Shown: positions 1-9,100 of the stretch, one piece after another
Position numbering within the stretch: position 1 is the first letter of the stretch
Layout: each line of letters starts with the position of its first letter
NCBI GenBank assembly: GCA_004554395.1
Contig: SFMP01000154.1
Span: 1-11,665 of the forward strand
Source of the DNA: Myxococcales bacterium
GTDB lineage: Bacteria > Myxococcota_A > Bradymonadia > UBA4248
DNA length: 11,665 bases
Reading direction: 5' to 3'
Notes under the pieces: generated by a model
Told to the model about the DNA's origin: nothing
What the model saw: only the letters and a program-made list of their open reading frames with translations
Database searches by the model: none
Translations under genes and position numbers: made by a program

Positions 1-3000
1 TTGCAGTATCTTTTTCTGATGATCTTAGGTCTTTAGTTAAAACCCCCTTGATCTTTTCTCGAAATTCTTTGATTTTCTTATCAAGGTAATCAGATGGATC
101 GCGCTTGAATGCTTTTAGCGTTAATTGAATGAGGAGTGCACCACTGGAAACGAATACGGTTTCGATAGCAGAGTGGACACCGTCGGTAGCACCTTGGGCG
201 CATTGCACAAGAATTTCTGTGTAAGCAGAGAAGATGGAATTGATTTGTGCAGTGTATTTTCTGATGGCCATAGATAGGTTTACAATCATATGCGCAAGCT
301 CAATGAGACCAGTGACAGGTGTCAACGACGAGATTAACTTGAACAGCATTTTTTCTACTGCTTTTTCAATTAGATCTTCAATTGTATCTTTGGTAAAGTC
401 CTTAACAAGGGCAATAATGACATTTGATGCGAAAGAAGGGAGCTCTTGGACGAAATCGCTCGCAGATGATTCTTTTAAGAACTCCAATAAGCCGCCTTCA
501 GGCATCATTTCATTCAGTTCATCAATGTCTTTAATGCCCATTTGTTTAAGGATGAAATCGACATTGATGCCACAAATCTCAAGAACAAATTTCAATATAG
601 AGGCAAGAGTTGGACTTGTCGGGAATGAAATTTTAGATTTTGGAAGCCATAAATGTATGAGTTCATCCATGACATGAAAAATTAATGGCAAGAAGTTATT
701 CCAAATTCCATCGAACCCGCTCCATTTGTCGAGTGTTTCTTGCAGTGCTGTGCCAAGATTCTTAGAAATCGCATCGCTGTTTTTCAATAAATCAGGAGCG
801 ATTTCTTTGAAATGTTTGATTTCATCTGGGTTTACTCCAGCAGCGGTAAATGCAAGTTCTACTGTTGGCCAAGCATAATCGAACTTCCTTTCTGCTTCGG
901 TTTCGTATTCTTTAGATTGTGCTTCAATCACGGCTATTACCGTATCTGGAATGAGCATAATTGCTTTTACGGTAGTTTGTGCAATGTGAAGTCCGGTCGC
1001 TATCAATTCATCTACATCGCTTTCAATAACTTCAATTATAGTATCGTGTATGCCGAAACATAACGATACCATAAGGTTAGTACTAAAATGGATGATATCT
1101 GTGTATGCACTTAAAAAAGCTCCAACGTATATGAGTAGGTCCGAGTCGATTTCTCTGGCATATTTTGCAAGGTCATCGAGCTTTTGTTTGACGAAGTCGT
1201 ATAACTTATCGATACACCCTTGAATGAAGGACTTTATTGAATTCCAGACACTCTTGACTCGGCCTAAAATCTTGTCTTTCCATCCTTCTTCTTTGGCACT
1301 TTCGTCTTCTTTTTCGAAAAGCTCATCATCGCTGATTTCATTGAAACAGGCATTCTCTTCGTTTTCGCCTTTTTTGATTTCGTCATCGATCATTTCCTGA
1401 GTTTTTTGTTTTTCAATATCAATCTCTTCGTGAATTGTTCTAAACTCGTTTGTTGCTTTTTGGTGCAGTTCTTCGACTTGCTTTTTGTATGTGTTATCGA
1501 CTGATTTGAACTCTTCGTTAAACTTTCTGTTTGTGGTATCTTGTTGCTTTTTGAGTTCTGAATCAAACTTGCAAATTGTAATGACTTCTTTTTGCTCTGC
1601 CTTTTCGATGAGCGATTCGTTTTGCCTTATGTAGTTTTCGTGTTCAGCGGCGAGTGCTATTTCGTTATTCAACATTGAACTATCGAGAGCCGATGCCATG
1701 CTTTTAATCAGTGCCGTTAATTCGAGTCCATCTTTTGTCTTGTCGTAAATATCGAGTATCTCTTGATCATATTCGAATAGTTGTTCAAAGTTTGGATGTA
1801 TCTTGTAATTCGATTGATCATGATGAATGCTCGACATAATTGTCGATGAACACATTCCTATGGGGAGTGATGACCAATCGTGAGTTTCTAGGGCAAGCGA
1901 TTGCATGAGGCCTTCTTGCATCGAATCGATGAGTGCTTGCGATTCGCTCTGTTTGTTTTCACTCATGGAAAAACACGCATCTCGACTCGCGTCGATATCG
2001 GGCATATCGATGGACATATTGAGGATTTGATCGCTACCTGCATCTTTGCTCTTGTCGAGTTGTGCTCTTTGAGCAGCCATCGTATCCTTGGATTGGTCAT
2101 GGCTGATGATGGCTGCAGGCGTGTAAGCAATTGCTTGTGTTTGAGCGCGATACTGTGACAAATCGATATGTTCTCGCGATTGTCGCAGATTTTTCGTCAT
2201 ATTCTGCTTGAAGCCTTTGGCATCGTCGGCGTTTGTTTGCGGAATGTAGCTACTGTATAGCGATCGCGTTTGAATGGATTCGTTGTGATGTGTATTCAAT
2301 AGGCTTGGAAATGCGCAAACGAGTTGTGAGGCGGAATTTGAAGCGATAGCAGTTTTGATGTCGGCATTTGTTCGAGGTATGAGATGCGGTTTTGATGATT
2401 GTTTGTGGGATGTATTGCGAGATCGGTTTGCCGTTCGTTTGTTTGAAGTATTCGTTGTTTTGCTTTTGCTAGGTGCTTTTTCTATCGATGGTTGGGGATC
2501 TGTTTTGATGTGTGAGTGGGTTTTGTCGTTTTGTAGTTGTTGAGGATTGCCAACTGTTGACTCAGCTTTTTTTGATTGACCTACATCTAGATTGTCGAAT
2601 GCGATGACATCGCGCGTATTGGTCGGCTGAGACGTGGTTTGCCGTGGCTTGTGTCTTCGTGATGATTTGATTGGGGTGGGCGCCTGTTGGACGGTATGCC
2701 GGTTTGTATCCAGCCCAAACGATGTGCGTTTTGGTCCGTCGAGAATCGATTTGCCGTGTATCGACGATTGGATGCGTAGGGATTCGGCTTGCGCTTCGCG
2801 TGGAGCGGTCATCTTGGTGATGTCGCGCGTGGGCTCGGCATGATTGGAGCTTTGTTTTTGGCGTTTGGGTTTGGCGTGGCGCGTGCCTTTGGGGGAATTG
2901 GCTTGAGAAGCTGAATCGACGCGTTCGGGCGTGCTAGCGGGAGTCGGCGAATGGCTTGGGGGCTGTGTTTGGCTTGGGAGCTGTGTTTGGGAATTCGATA

Positions 3001-3586
3001 TTGGCGTTTGAACAGGAGCTTTGCACAGAGCAGCTGATTGAGGAGCTGGTTTTGGGTCCGGAGATTGGCCCTTGAGAGCGGCGAAGATTTGGTCGTGCAT
3101 GGTCGGTGTGAAGTGAGGCTGATTTCTGGCGACGGTTCGGTTTTCTTGGCTTTGCGTCGATTGCGCCGCCGGCGCAGGTTCTTTGCACAGAGGCGCCGAT
3201 TGAGAAGCAGTTTTTGAGCCCGGAGATTGGCCCTTGAGAGCGGCGAAGATTTGGTCGTGCATGGTCGGTGCGTAGTGAGGCTGATTTCGGACGACGGCTC
3301 GATTTTCTTGGCTTTGCGTCGATTGTGGTGGCTTCGATGGGGTGAACAAGGCGTCGATGGCCTTGGATTGCGCAATGTTGAGTTCGACGCGATCGCGCGG
3401 TGTCATGTGTTGTGGCGACGGAACAGAGCACCACGGATTGGCATGGGGCTGAGACGCGACGCGACTCGTCGCGATGGGATGTTGCTCATGCGGGGATTGT
3501 GCATGCGTGGGTTGAGCGGTTTGGAGATGATCGCGTTGCTTGGCTTCATCTTGGAAACTGGCTTTTTCGTAGGTACAGTACGTCAT
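1..3586 (-). CDS. Large eCIS cargo/toxin-precursor-like protein, C-terminus outside window (partial)
   Basis: The frame is open without a stop for 1195 codons from the ATG at 3586-3584 to the window edge, so the C-terminus is missing. The start is backed by a GAGGTG ribosome site at 3591-3596, four bases upstream. Residues 1 to about 450 are low-complexity (Gln, Pro, Ser, His, Thr, Lys) with two 54-residue repeats at 88-141 and 142-195. Residues about 620-750 are charged and heptad-like, a probable coiled coil. From W769 on there are hydrophobic and amphipathic helices, including a segment near 992-1008 (TLASILKFVLEICGI) and one from about 1089 (TPVTGLIELAHMIVNL), ending in a Lys/Glu helix. 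From memory, this order resembles the helical region after the DUF4157 (eCIS core) domain in large cargo proteins of extracellular contractile injection systems. No DUF4157-type HExxH motif is present. No signal peptide is seen. A terminal toxin domain is likely beyond base 1 but is not observed. The family call is inference; the open frame is certain. Confidence 0.8.
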   Translation of the reverse strand, partial: MTYCTYEKASFQDEAKQRDHLQTAQPTHAQSPHEQHPIATSRVASQPHANPWCSVPSPQHMTPRDRVELNIAQSKAIDALFTPSKPPQSTQSQENRAVVRNQPHYAPTMHDQIFAALKGQSPGSKTASQSAPLCKEPAPAAQSTQSQENRTVARNQPHFTPTMHDQIFAALKGQSPDPKPAPQSAALCKAPVQTPISNSQTQLPSQTQPPSHSPTPASTPERVDSASQANSPKGTRHAKPKRQKQSSNHAEPTRDITKMTAPREAQAESLRIQSSIHGKSILDGPKRTSFGLDTNRHTVQQAPTPIKSSRRHKPRQTTSQPTNTRDVIAFDNLDVGQSKKAESTVGNPQQLQNDKTHSHIKTDPQPSIEKAPSKSKTTNTSNKRTANRSRNTSHKQSSKPHLIPRTNADIKTAIASNSASQLVCAFPSLLNTHHNESIQTRSLYSSYIPQTNADDAKGFKQNMTKNLRQSREHIDLSQYRAQTQAIAYTPAAIISHDQSKDTMAAQRAQLDKSKDAGSDQILNMSIDMPDIDASRDACFSMSENKQSESQALIDSMQEGLMQSLALETHDWSSLPIGMCSSTIMSSIHHDQSNYKIHPNFEQLFEYDQEILDIYDKTKDGLELTALIKSMASALDSSMLNNEIALAAEHENYIRQNESLIEKAEQKEVITICKFDSELKKQQDTTNRKFNEEFKSVDNTYKKQVEELHQKATNEFRTIHEEIDIEKQKTQEMIDDEIKKGENEENACFNEISDDELFEKEDESAKEEGWKDKILGRVKSVWNSIKSFIQGCIDKLYDFVKQKLDDLAKYAREIDSDLLIYVGAFLSAYTDIIHFSTNLMVSLCFGIHDTIIEVIESDVDELIATGLHIAQTTVKAIMLIPDTVIAVIEAQSKEYETEAERKFDYAWPTVELAFTAAGVNPDEIKHFKEIAPDLLKNSDAISKNLGTALQETLDKWSGFDGIWNNFLPLIFHVMDELIHLWLPKSKISFPTSPTLASILKFVLEICGINVDFILKQMGIKDIDELNEMMPEGGLLEFLKESSASDFVQELPSFASNVIIALVKDFTKDTIEDLIEKAVEKMLFKLISSLTPVTGLIELAHMIVNLSMAIRKYTAQINSIFSAYTEILVQCAQGATDGVHSAIETVFVSSGALLIQLTLKAFKRDPSDYLDKKIKEFREKIKGVLTKDLRSSEKDTA
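3002..3325 (-). repeat. 162-bp tandem duplication inside the cargo-like gene
   Basis: Two head-to-tail copies, 3164-3325 and 3002-3163, encode residues 88-141 and 142-195. The core is identical over 49 bp (3060-3108 against 3222-3270) and codes for TMHDQIFAALKGQSP in both copies. The flanks differ by scattered, mostly conservative changes, for example APLCKEP against AALCKAP. The period is a multiple of three, so the frame is preserved. The near-identity points to a fairly recent duplication in a disordered segment. The shared peptide is predicted to be a short amphipathic helix and could be a docking motif. Confidence 0.9.
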
Positions 3587-3859
3587 GATTCACCTCATTT
3601 TTTGAAAAGTTGAACGAAGTCAAAGGGTTAGGGAAATATCGGGTTATGCAAAGGGTCTTGCAGAGTCCCGTTAATTCTATAGGGCAGGCAAATTTCAAAA
3701 AACTTTTCAGAAAAAATGCGATTTTTCGTTTTTTTATGGGGGAAGGGCTGGGAATGGGGAGAAAAGAGAAAGAAGTCGTTGACGAATAACGGAAAAAAGG
3801 TGAGACTACTGCAGGCTTTTTTTGTGTGTTTGGCGCAGACAGCTAGGGGATGGGTTCGA
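3587..3859. promoter_or_regulatory. Divergent intergenic region between cargo-like gene and YHIQTED gene
   Basis: These 273 bases separate two divergently transcribed genes, so both promoters should lie here. On the minus strand a TATAGAAT element (3674-3681) could be a -10 box for the cargo-like gene, but no well-spaced -35 is visible: TTGAAA at 3693-3698 is too close. On the plus strand TTGACG at 3779-3784 resembles a -35, but the hexamer 17 bases on (GAGACT) is a poor -10. A/T runs occupy roughly 3697-3740. An open frame starting at 3716 in this region is only an upstream extension of the next gene and lacks coding character. No convincing operator or attenuator is seen. Confidence 0.3.
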
Positions 3860-4564
3860 ATGCTAATAGCTTACAACAATGACATTGAGTTTCGTTCACG
3901 TTGGTATCACATCCAGACCGAAGACAACGGCATCAAGGATGGTCACGTCACGACGACGGTTTTCTTTTCGGGTCAGATTCTCGATTCGAAGACGACGTCG
4001 TATTTAGATGCGATAAACGGCATTACAGATGTCGAGGAGCAGAATCGCATCATTAAGAACGTGATGACGACACAGCACAAGCTGTTCTATGCGAAGCTCT
4101 ACGAGGGAGCCTACGAGGCGCAAGTCAATCACGTGCACAAGGCAGGAATGGCCAACAGTGCTGCGACGTCGTCGCCGTCGGTCGTTCCCGTTTCGAAGCC
4201 GGTTGCGAAGATGGCGACGGCTGCGCCAAGTGCTCGCGCCGATCAAGCGGCATCGAGTTCGCGCCTTGGAAAGCCCGATATTTTGCGAGCCTCGCAGCAA
4301 TTGCCGACGGCAAACAAGAATCTCGGTAGCTTGCCCCCTCTCTCATCTTCGTCGAAAGTTGGCTTGTCGTCGAAACTCGCTTCGAACGCCGAAACGCCGC
4401 GCGAATCGGGTCGCCAAATGCGCTTGTCGCGCCCGCTCGGGCAGTCGAAAGGCGTGATGGCTCGCAATGATGGCCGCCGCGCATGGCGTGGCGTCGAATG
4501 GCCCAAAGAAGACCTCTCGGTCGATGCGCTTGTCGCGCTTTTGCTCGCCGGTGTCGAGGTCTAG
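3860..4564 (+). CDS. YHIQTED-signature small protein with Ser/Ala linker, function unknown
   Basis: A 234-residue protein. The open frame extends upstream to 3716, but the ATG at 3860 is preferred. It starts right at the conserved block, is preceded by AGGGGA at 3845-3850, and the upstream part is Trp/Lys/Phe-rich without family resemblance. Residues 4-55 form the recognisable domain: YNNDIEFRSRWYHIQTED, then a TTTVFFSGQILDSKTTSY stretch, probably a small beta-rich fold. Helical sequence runs to about residue 95. Residues 96-205 are a Ser/Ala/Arg low-complexity linker. The C-terminus (207-234, containing WPKEDLSVDALVALLLAGV) looks like a short amphipathic helix. I recall uncharacterised deltaproteobacterial proteins with a similar N-terminal block, a disordered middle and a short C-terminal helix, but know no function. 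It is divergent from the cargo-like gene and 109 bases before the next gene. No signal peptide or membrane segment is seen. Confidence 0.75.
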   Translation: MLIAYNNDIEFRSRWYHIQTEDNGIKDGHVTTTVFFSGQILDSKTTSYLDAINGITDVEEQNRIIKNVMTTQHKLFYAKLYEGAYEAQVNHVHKAGMANSAATSSPSVVPVSKPVAKMATAAPSARADQAASSSRLGKPDILRASQQLPTANKNLGSLPPLSSSSKVGLSSKLASNAETPRESGRQMRLSRPLGQSKGVMARNDGRRAWRGVEWPKEDLSVDALVALLLAGVEV

Positions 4565-4613
4565 TCGGCATCGATATCGGCTGGTAGCTCATTTTGCGAC
4601 TTAATCGTTTTAA

Positions 4614-4636
4614 TTTGAGCTCAAAAGTAATAAAAT
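4614..4636 (+). promoter_or_regulatory. Candidate promoter with 12-bp palindromic operator
   Basis: TTTGAGCTCAAA at 4614-4625 is a perfect 12-bp palindrome. Six bases downstream, TAAAAT at 4631-4636 matches the -10 consensus at five of six positions. A -35 placed 17 bases upstream of it (TTTTAA, 4608-4613) is weak, so the palindrome would fill the spacer, a classic operator position. A start site near 4643 would give a leader of about 30 bases to the GTG at 4674. This is suggestive only: the segment is A/T-rich and such palindromes can arise by chance. Confidence 0.4.
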
Positions 4637-4673
4637 GATGCGACGAATAGCGTTTTAAGTTGGAGGATTCGCC

Positions 4674-6017
4674 GTGTCTGATGCCGTAAAAACGAAGAAA
4701 AAGCGTTCATTGAGGAAGAAGTCGTTCGTCGCTTCGTCGCGTCGATCGCCGATCAACGTCGATGTAAGCAAGCCCGATGTCGACGAAATCTTTTCGAATT
4801 TGGCATCGGGTTCATTGCCCGATCCCAATGCCGCGCTTCGAGAAGTTTATGCTTTGGCAATTGAATCGGTGGCGCAGGCGTTTGTCGATGGGCTTTCGTC
4901 GCTATGCTTGGGCATTCTCGATACGGCTCGATCCGATGATTTCCTCGACGACAACCCGCTCGCTCCGTGGATACGCAAGTATTTGCCCTCTGGAGATATC
5001 GATGGCGCGGCGTTGCGCGAAACGCTGTCGGAGAAGATCCAAGCGTCGAAGGCGACGATTTTGTCGTCGCTGACGCAGGTCATGACGGGGGCGCATGGGT
5101 GCGATGGCGTCGCGACTTCGCACGAAGATGACGACTTGATCGAACACGGCATTTTGCGCCACCGAAACATGCATTGCCCCATGTCGCAAGCGCGGATCGA
5201 GGCGTTGATCGATCAATTGCAATCGGGCGCGCCGCGCGAAGAACGCGCGAAGACCTATAAAATTATGCATACGCCGCGCACCTATCGGTTCAGTTTTGGA
5301 ACGGCAGATGCCAAAAAAAGCCGCAACGAGAACGACGATGCGGCGAAAGTCGACGAGAACCGCGAACGAGATGCGTCGGATGGACGAATCGCAGAAGGAG
5401 ATCTCTCGATCGACGATGGCATGTGTCGCGATTGCAGGCATGAACCGATCGAGACCATTGCCGATTTCGACGAAATCGATGACGAACTCGACGAAACCGA
5501 TGGGGAACAAAGCGAGTCGCTTGCCGAGCGTCGATGTCGCGAGCTCGTGCATCCCGACAAGATAACGATGCCCGTCTCGGAGTCGATAAAGAGCATGCAG
5601 TCTCTGTTTGTCCAAGGGCAAAAAGCGAGCATCGAGAAGTTTTCGCAATTGAGCGCGGCGACGACGGGCATTTCGCAAGCCATTGAGCAAGGTGACGGCT
5701 GGATCGCGCAAATCGGCGCAAGTGCCGAAGCGGAATTGTCGGGCGTCTTGCAAGATATTGCTTTGCAAGTCACCGATGCCGTTTTGGCCGCCTATATCGC
5801 CGAAAACCCCGAACATATCGCCTCCCTTTCGAATCTCCTTCGAGACGATCCACGAGTTATCGAAGATAATTCGCTATCGGCGTTTATCGAATCGCTCGAA
5901 TCGAGCGATAACGCCGGCGATGACGGCGTCGAAGATGGCGAATGCTCGGTGACGAATGACGATTTATCGCGGGCTTTTGCAAAGTTGTTAGCCGATCCCG
6001 ATCTAGATTTGGACTAG
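4674..6017 (+). CDS. Unrecognised 447-aa protein, basic N-terminus, acidic body
   Basis: The start is GTG at 4674, supported by GGAGG at 4662-4666 with seven bases of spacing. I do not recognise the family. Residues 1-24 are strongly basic (KTKKKRSLRKKS), which could bind nucleic acid or a polyanion. Residues about 35-140 look helical and globular. Residues 140-290 are charged and probably partly disordered, with a CRDC pair (C251, C254) and a further Cys at 288, too sparse for a confident zinc site. Residues 300-390 are helical with a hydrophobic pattern. The C-terminus is very acidic with Asp runs and ends DPDLDLD. There is no signal peptide or obvious membrane helix, so it is probably cytoplasmic. 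It is co-directional with the YHIQTED gene (109-base gap, own candidate promoter) and with recC (140-base gap holding inverted repeats). Codon use matches recC, which supports real coding and residence in the same genome. Function is unknown. Confidence 0.8.
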   Translation: MSDAVKTKKKRSLRKKSFVASSRRSPINVDVSKPDVDEIFSNLASGSLPDPNAALREVYALAIESVAQAFVDGLSSLCLGILDTARSDDFLDDNPLAPWIRKYLPSGDIDGAALRETLSEKIQASKATILSSLTQVMTGAHGCDGVATSHEDDDLIEHGILRHRNMHCPMSQARIEALIDQLQSGAPREERAKTYKIMHTPRTYRFSFGTADAKKSRNENDDAAKVDENRERDASDGRIAEGDLSIDDGMCRDCRHEPIETIADFDEIDDELDETDGEQSESLAERRCRELVHPDKITMPVSESIKSMQSLFVQGQKASIEKFSQLSAATTGISQAIEQGDGWIAQIGASAEAELSGVLQDIALQVTDAVLAAYIAENPEHIASLSNLLRDDPRVIEDNSLSAFIESLESSDNAGDDGVEDGECSVTNDDLSRAFAKLLADPDLDLD

Positions 6018-6099
6018 GCGGCACCGTAGCCGCCATATAGACATTAGACATATAGACGTAGCCATATAGATATATCGCCATATAAATATATGGCGGCTA
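6017..6099. repeat. Nested inverted repeats with CCATATA units upstream of recC
   Basis: Three hairpins can form. A: GGCGGC 6017-6022 with GCCGCC 6029-6034. B: a perfect 13-bp pairing of TAGCCGCCATATA (6027-6039) with TATATGGCGGCTA (6087-6099). C: CGCCATAT 6076-6083 with ATATGGCG 6088-6095. A and B share 6029-6034, and B and C share 6088-6095, so B excludes both others. CATATA also recurs directly at 6034, 6049, 6063 and 6079, about every 15 bases. No T-run follows on the plus strand, so it is not a standard intrinsic terminator for the preceding gene. It may be an RNA switch, an mRNA-end stabiliser or a small palindromic repeat element. Confidence 0.75.
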
Positions 6100-6157
6100 T
6101 GGATACATCGACAATAGTCAGTTCGTAGAACTCCACCGGAAACATGGGAATAGACGG

Positions 6158-9100
6158 ATGCTGCATCTATCATTTTCGAATCAAATCGATCGTTTAGCGG
6201 GCATAATGGCGTATTTTTTGAAGATTCCGTCTACAGAATATGGCGGAGATCTCGACGAATCGTCGACGATGGTCGTGCACACGTCGGGGCGGGCGTATTT
6301 GAAGCACCTCATCGCGCAAAATATGGGAATTTGCGCAAATATTGCGTTTGAGAGTAGCGTGATGAAGCTCTTTGAATCGCACATCGATCGCGTGCCCGTG
6401 TCGCAACGCCCCGGAACGCTACTCGACGAAAAGATGGTTTTTAATTATTTATATCGCATCTTTCGGAAGAAATTGTATGAATCGCATAGCGACGACATTC
6501 CCCAAGCGCAACTCCAATTGTTTGCGACATCGCGTGCCGAAACGATGTCGCGCCAAGTGATGGAATACGTCGCCCGAAAAGCCAAGACATTCAATTTGAA
6601 AGAAGGGACTTACCCGTCTGGGACTTATGGCGATTATGTACGCGCGATAGTCGAAGAACAGCGATCCGTAGGCGTCGAAGTCGTATTGCCGATCGATTGG
6701 TTGGGCGATGATGAACTGTTTGAACGATTGGAATTGCCCAAATGCATCTTTATCTTCGACCCATCCCCGCTGACGCGGTTTGAAATCGCGTTTTTATCAC
6801 AATATGTCAAAGATCCTTCGAATCACCTCTTTATTTCGGCGTTTAGCCCGAGCACGGGGTTTTGGTATAATGCGACAAATGGTAAGAAAGCGAGCGAATT
6901 CAAAGATGTATTAGGTGATGGCGATCTATCGTCAATGAAATTCGATTTTGTGTCGCTCAAGGGGCGCGAGATTGCGCGCGACATCGATCGCAGCTTGTTG
7001 ACATTGTTCATGTCGCACGACGAGAATAAAAATCCGTTCGAATCGTATGATGCAGAAGAGCGAGATAAGCGCACAAAATCGGAAAAGATACAAGGCACGA
7101 ATTCGGAAAAGATACAAGACACGAATTTGCAAAAGATACAAGACAGCTTGGTCATGCTCGACCCCAAAAAGCTCGTCGGCTTGAGCGCAGATTGCGATAG
7201 CGTCGTATTGCGAGTGTTTTTGCAGATACGCGACGAAGTCCGAGCCGTTGCCGATAAGATCATCGAGCTCGTCGCGCGGAATACGGGCGATGGCAAGCCG
7301 CCAATGCTCTTCGACGATATCTGTGTACTCATCCCGTCGTCGGTATGCGATGGATACGTGTCGCCTTTGTCGAATGCATTTCTCGAGCGCAATATTCCAT
7401 TCAACATGAAGCAAGTCGTCGAACACCCCGTCAATCAATGTTATAGCGCGTTTAAGGCTTATGTGGCGTTCTTGACTCAGCCCATGCGCCGTTCAAAAGT
7501 ATTGAATTTTGCATTTCACGAAGCCGTTGCATCTCCGCAAGAGTTCGCCGAACAAACGTCATTTGTACAGTCGATGGATCGATTGGGCATCTACGGAGGC
7601 GACGATGAATCGGGATCGTATAGTTGGGCGCAAGGACTCGAACGCGTCGTCGATTTGGTCGTCGGATCGGCGAGTGAGCAGAAGCTGATGCGCGAGCCAG
7701 CGATTGTCGACGACGACGAAGCGGCATTGTTTTTGCGACATGCGCATCGCCTGATGGCGCTCTTCCGAGATCGAAACACGACGCGCAGATTGCGCCTGAG
7801 CTATGGCGATTGGCAGACGTATTTCGTCGAATTATTTGGCGCTTGGCTCCGCAGCGATGTCAGTTATCGCGCCGAGTGTATGAAAGTGCTTTGCACCGAG
7901 ATGCACCGCATCTGGCCTGCCGATGTCCAAGATGAATGCGTCGGATTCGACGAAGTTGCCCAGCTCTTGCGAATCGTCGAAGAGAAACTCTATACGCTCG
8001 AAAAGAGTTCGATATATGGTGGCGTTCAAGTTCAAATTCTCGACGAATCTGTCATGACGCGCCGCGCCGTCTTTATCTTAGGGCAATCGCGCGATGCGTT
8101 CCCGTCGAAAATCGTCCAAGCTCGAGAGTTTGAAAACTATTCGCCAGCCGACATGGATGAATATGCTTGGAATAAGTGGCTTTTAAATGCAACCGACGTG
8201 TTTTGGGTATCGGCGAAATTGGATCCACAAGACTTTGCCTCCGTCGACGACAATATCTCGCCATTGATGCGCGAACTCTGCGAAGTATTTTCTAAGCATG
8301 AGCCAAAAATCGACATGCTCGTCAAGAGCACGCCCAATACCGACGAATTAGAAGAAATCGCCAGCCGTTCCGAAGCAGCGAAAGAAATTGTCGATGAACT
8401 TTCCGACGACATAGCGCCCGAAAACGACGCCAGACAATCGCCACAAACCCGCCCCGAAACGCGCCGCATCTTGCTCTGGAATGAGATTAAAGAAGAATTA
8501 TATAAAATTATATCGCCCCAAATGCGCGGTGATTATATCAACGTTTCAAATATCTTCATCGATCAAACACCTAGTCTTAATATAGATCCTGCAAAGAGGG
8601 TACTCGACAAGGGGTTCCTAGACGAATCGTTTGAATATGGTCAGTTGCCTGCGTCCGATGTAGAGGCGTTAGATAGTACATTGCCGAGGCTGTCGTGGAG
8701 GGCTCTTGCCGAACTGTTCCAGAAGCCCAATGAGACATATCGAAAATATGAATTTGGCATTGATGAATACAACGATTATATCGATCGAACGTCGTATCAG
8801 TTTTTGGCTGCGCAAGATTATGAACCAGTCGAGGCCTATCCGTATTCCTACGATGCGACGAATTGTATTCGCAATATATTGCTCCATTGCTTCCTCACGC
8901 GACAATTATCGAAGTTTGAAGAGCATCTCGAAATGGCGGCGTCTTTTTTGCGTCGCGAAGGTGCTTTCCCCGATGCCGAATATTGGCAAGTATTGCGACA
9001 TCGCGCCATGGAAATGTTGAATATGTTTCAACGCAAAATGGAGATGAAACAATTTGATGTCGAAAGTGTGCGTTATTATCGCGTCGTATTGAAATCGCGC

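Noticed and set aside
2809..3434. Minus-strand ORFs of 188 and 166 codons
   Set aside because: They are out-of-frame shadows of the long minus-strand gene. Their Arg-rich composition comes from reading its Ser/Gln/Pro codons in other frames.
3716..3859. N-terminal extension of the YHIQTED protein from the first ATG
   Set aside because: It is Trp/Lys/Phe-rich and A/T-run encoded. It sits in the divergent promoter region, while family-like sequence begins at the ATG at 3860.
4902..5816. Minus-strand ORF of 304 codons opposite the acidic gene
   Set aside because: Its Arg/Asp/Phe-rich sequence is the complement of the TCG/GAT/CGA codon style. There is no ribosome site and no family resemblance, whereas the plus-strand gene has a good start and natural composition.
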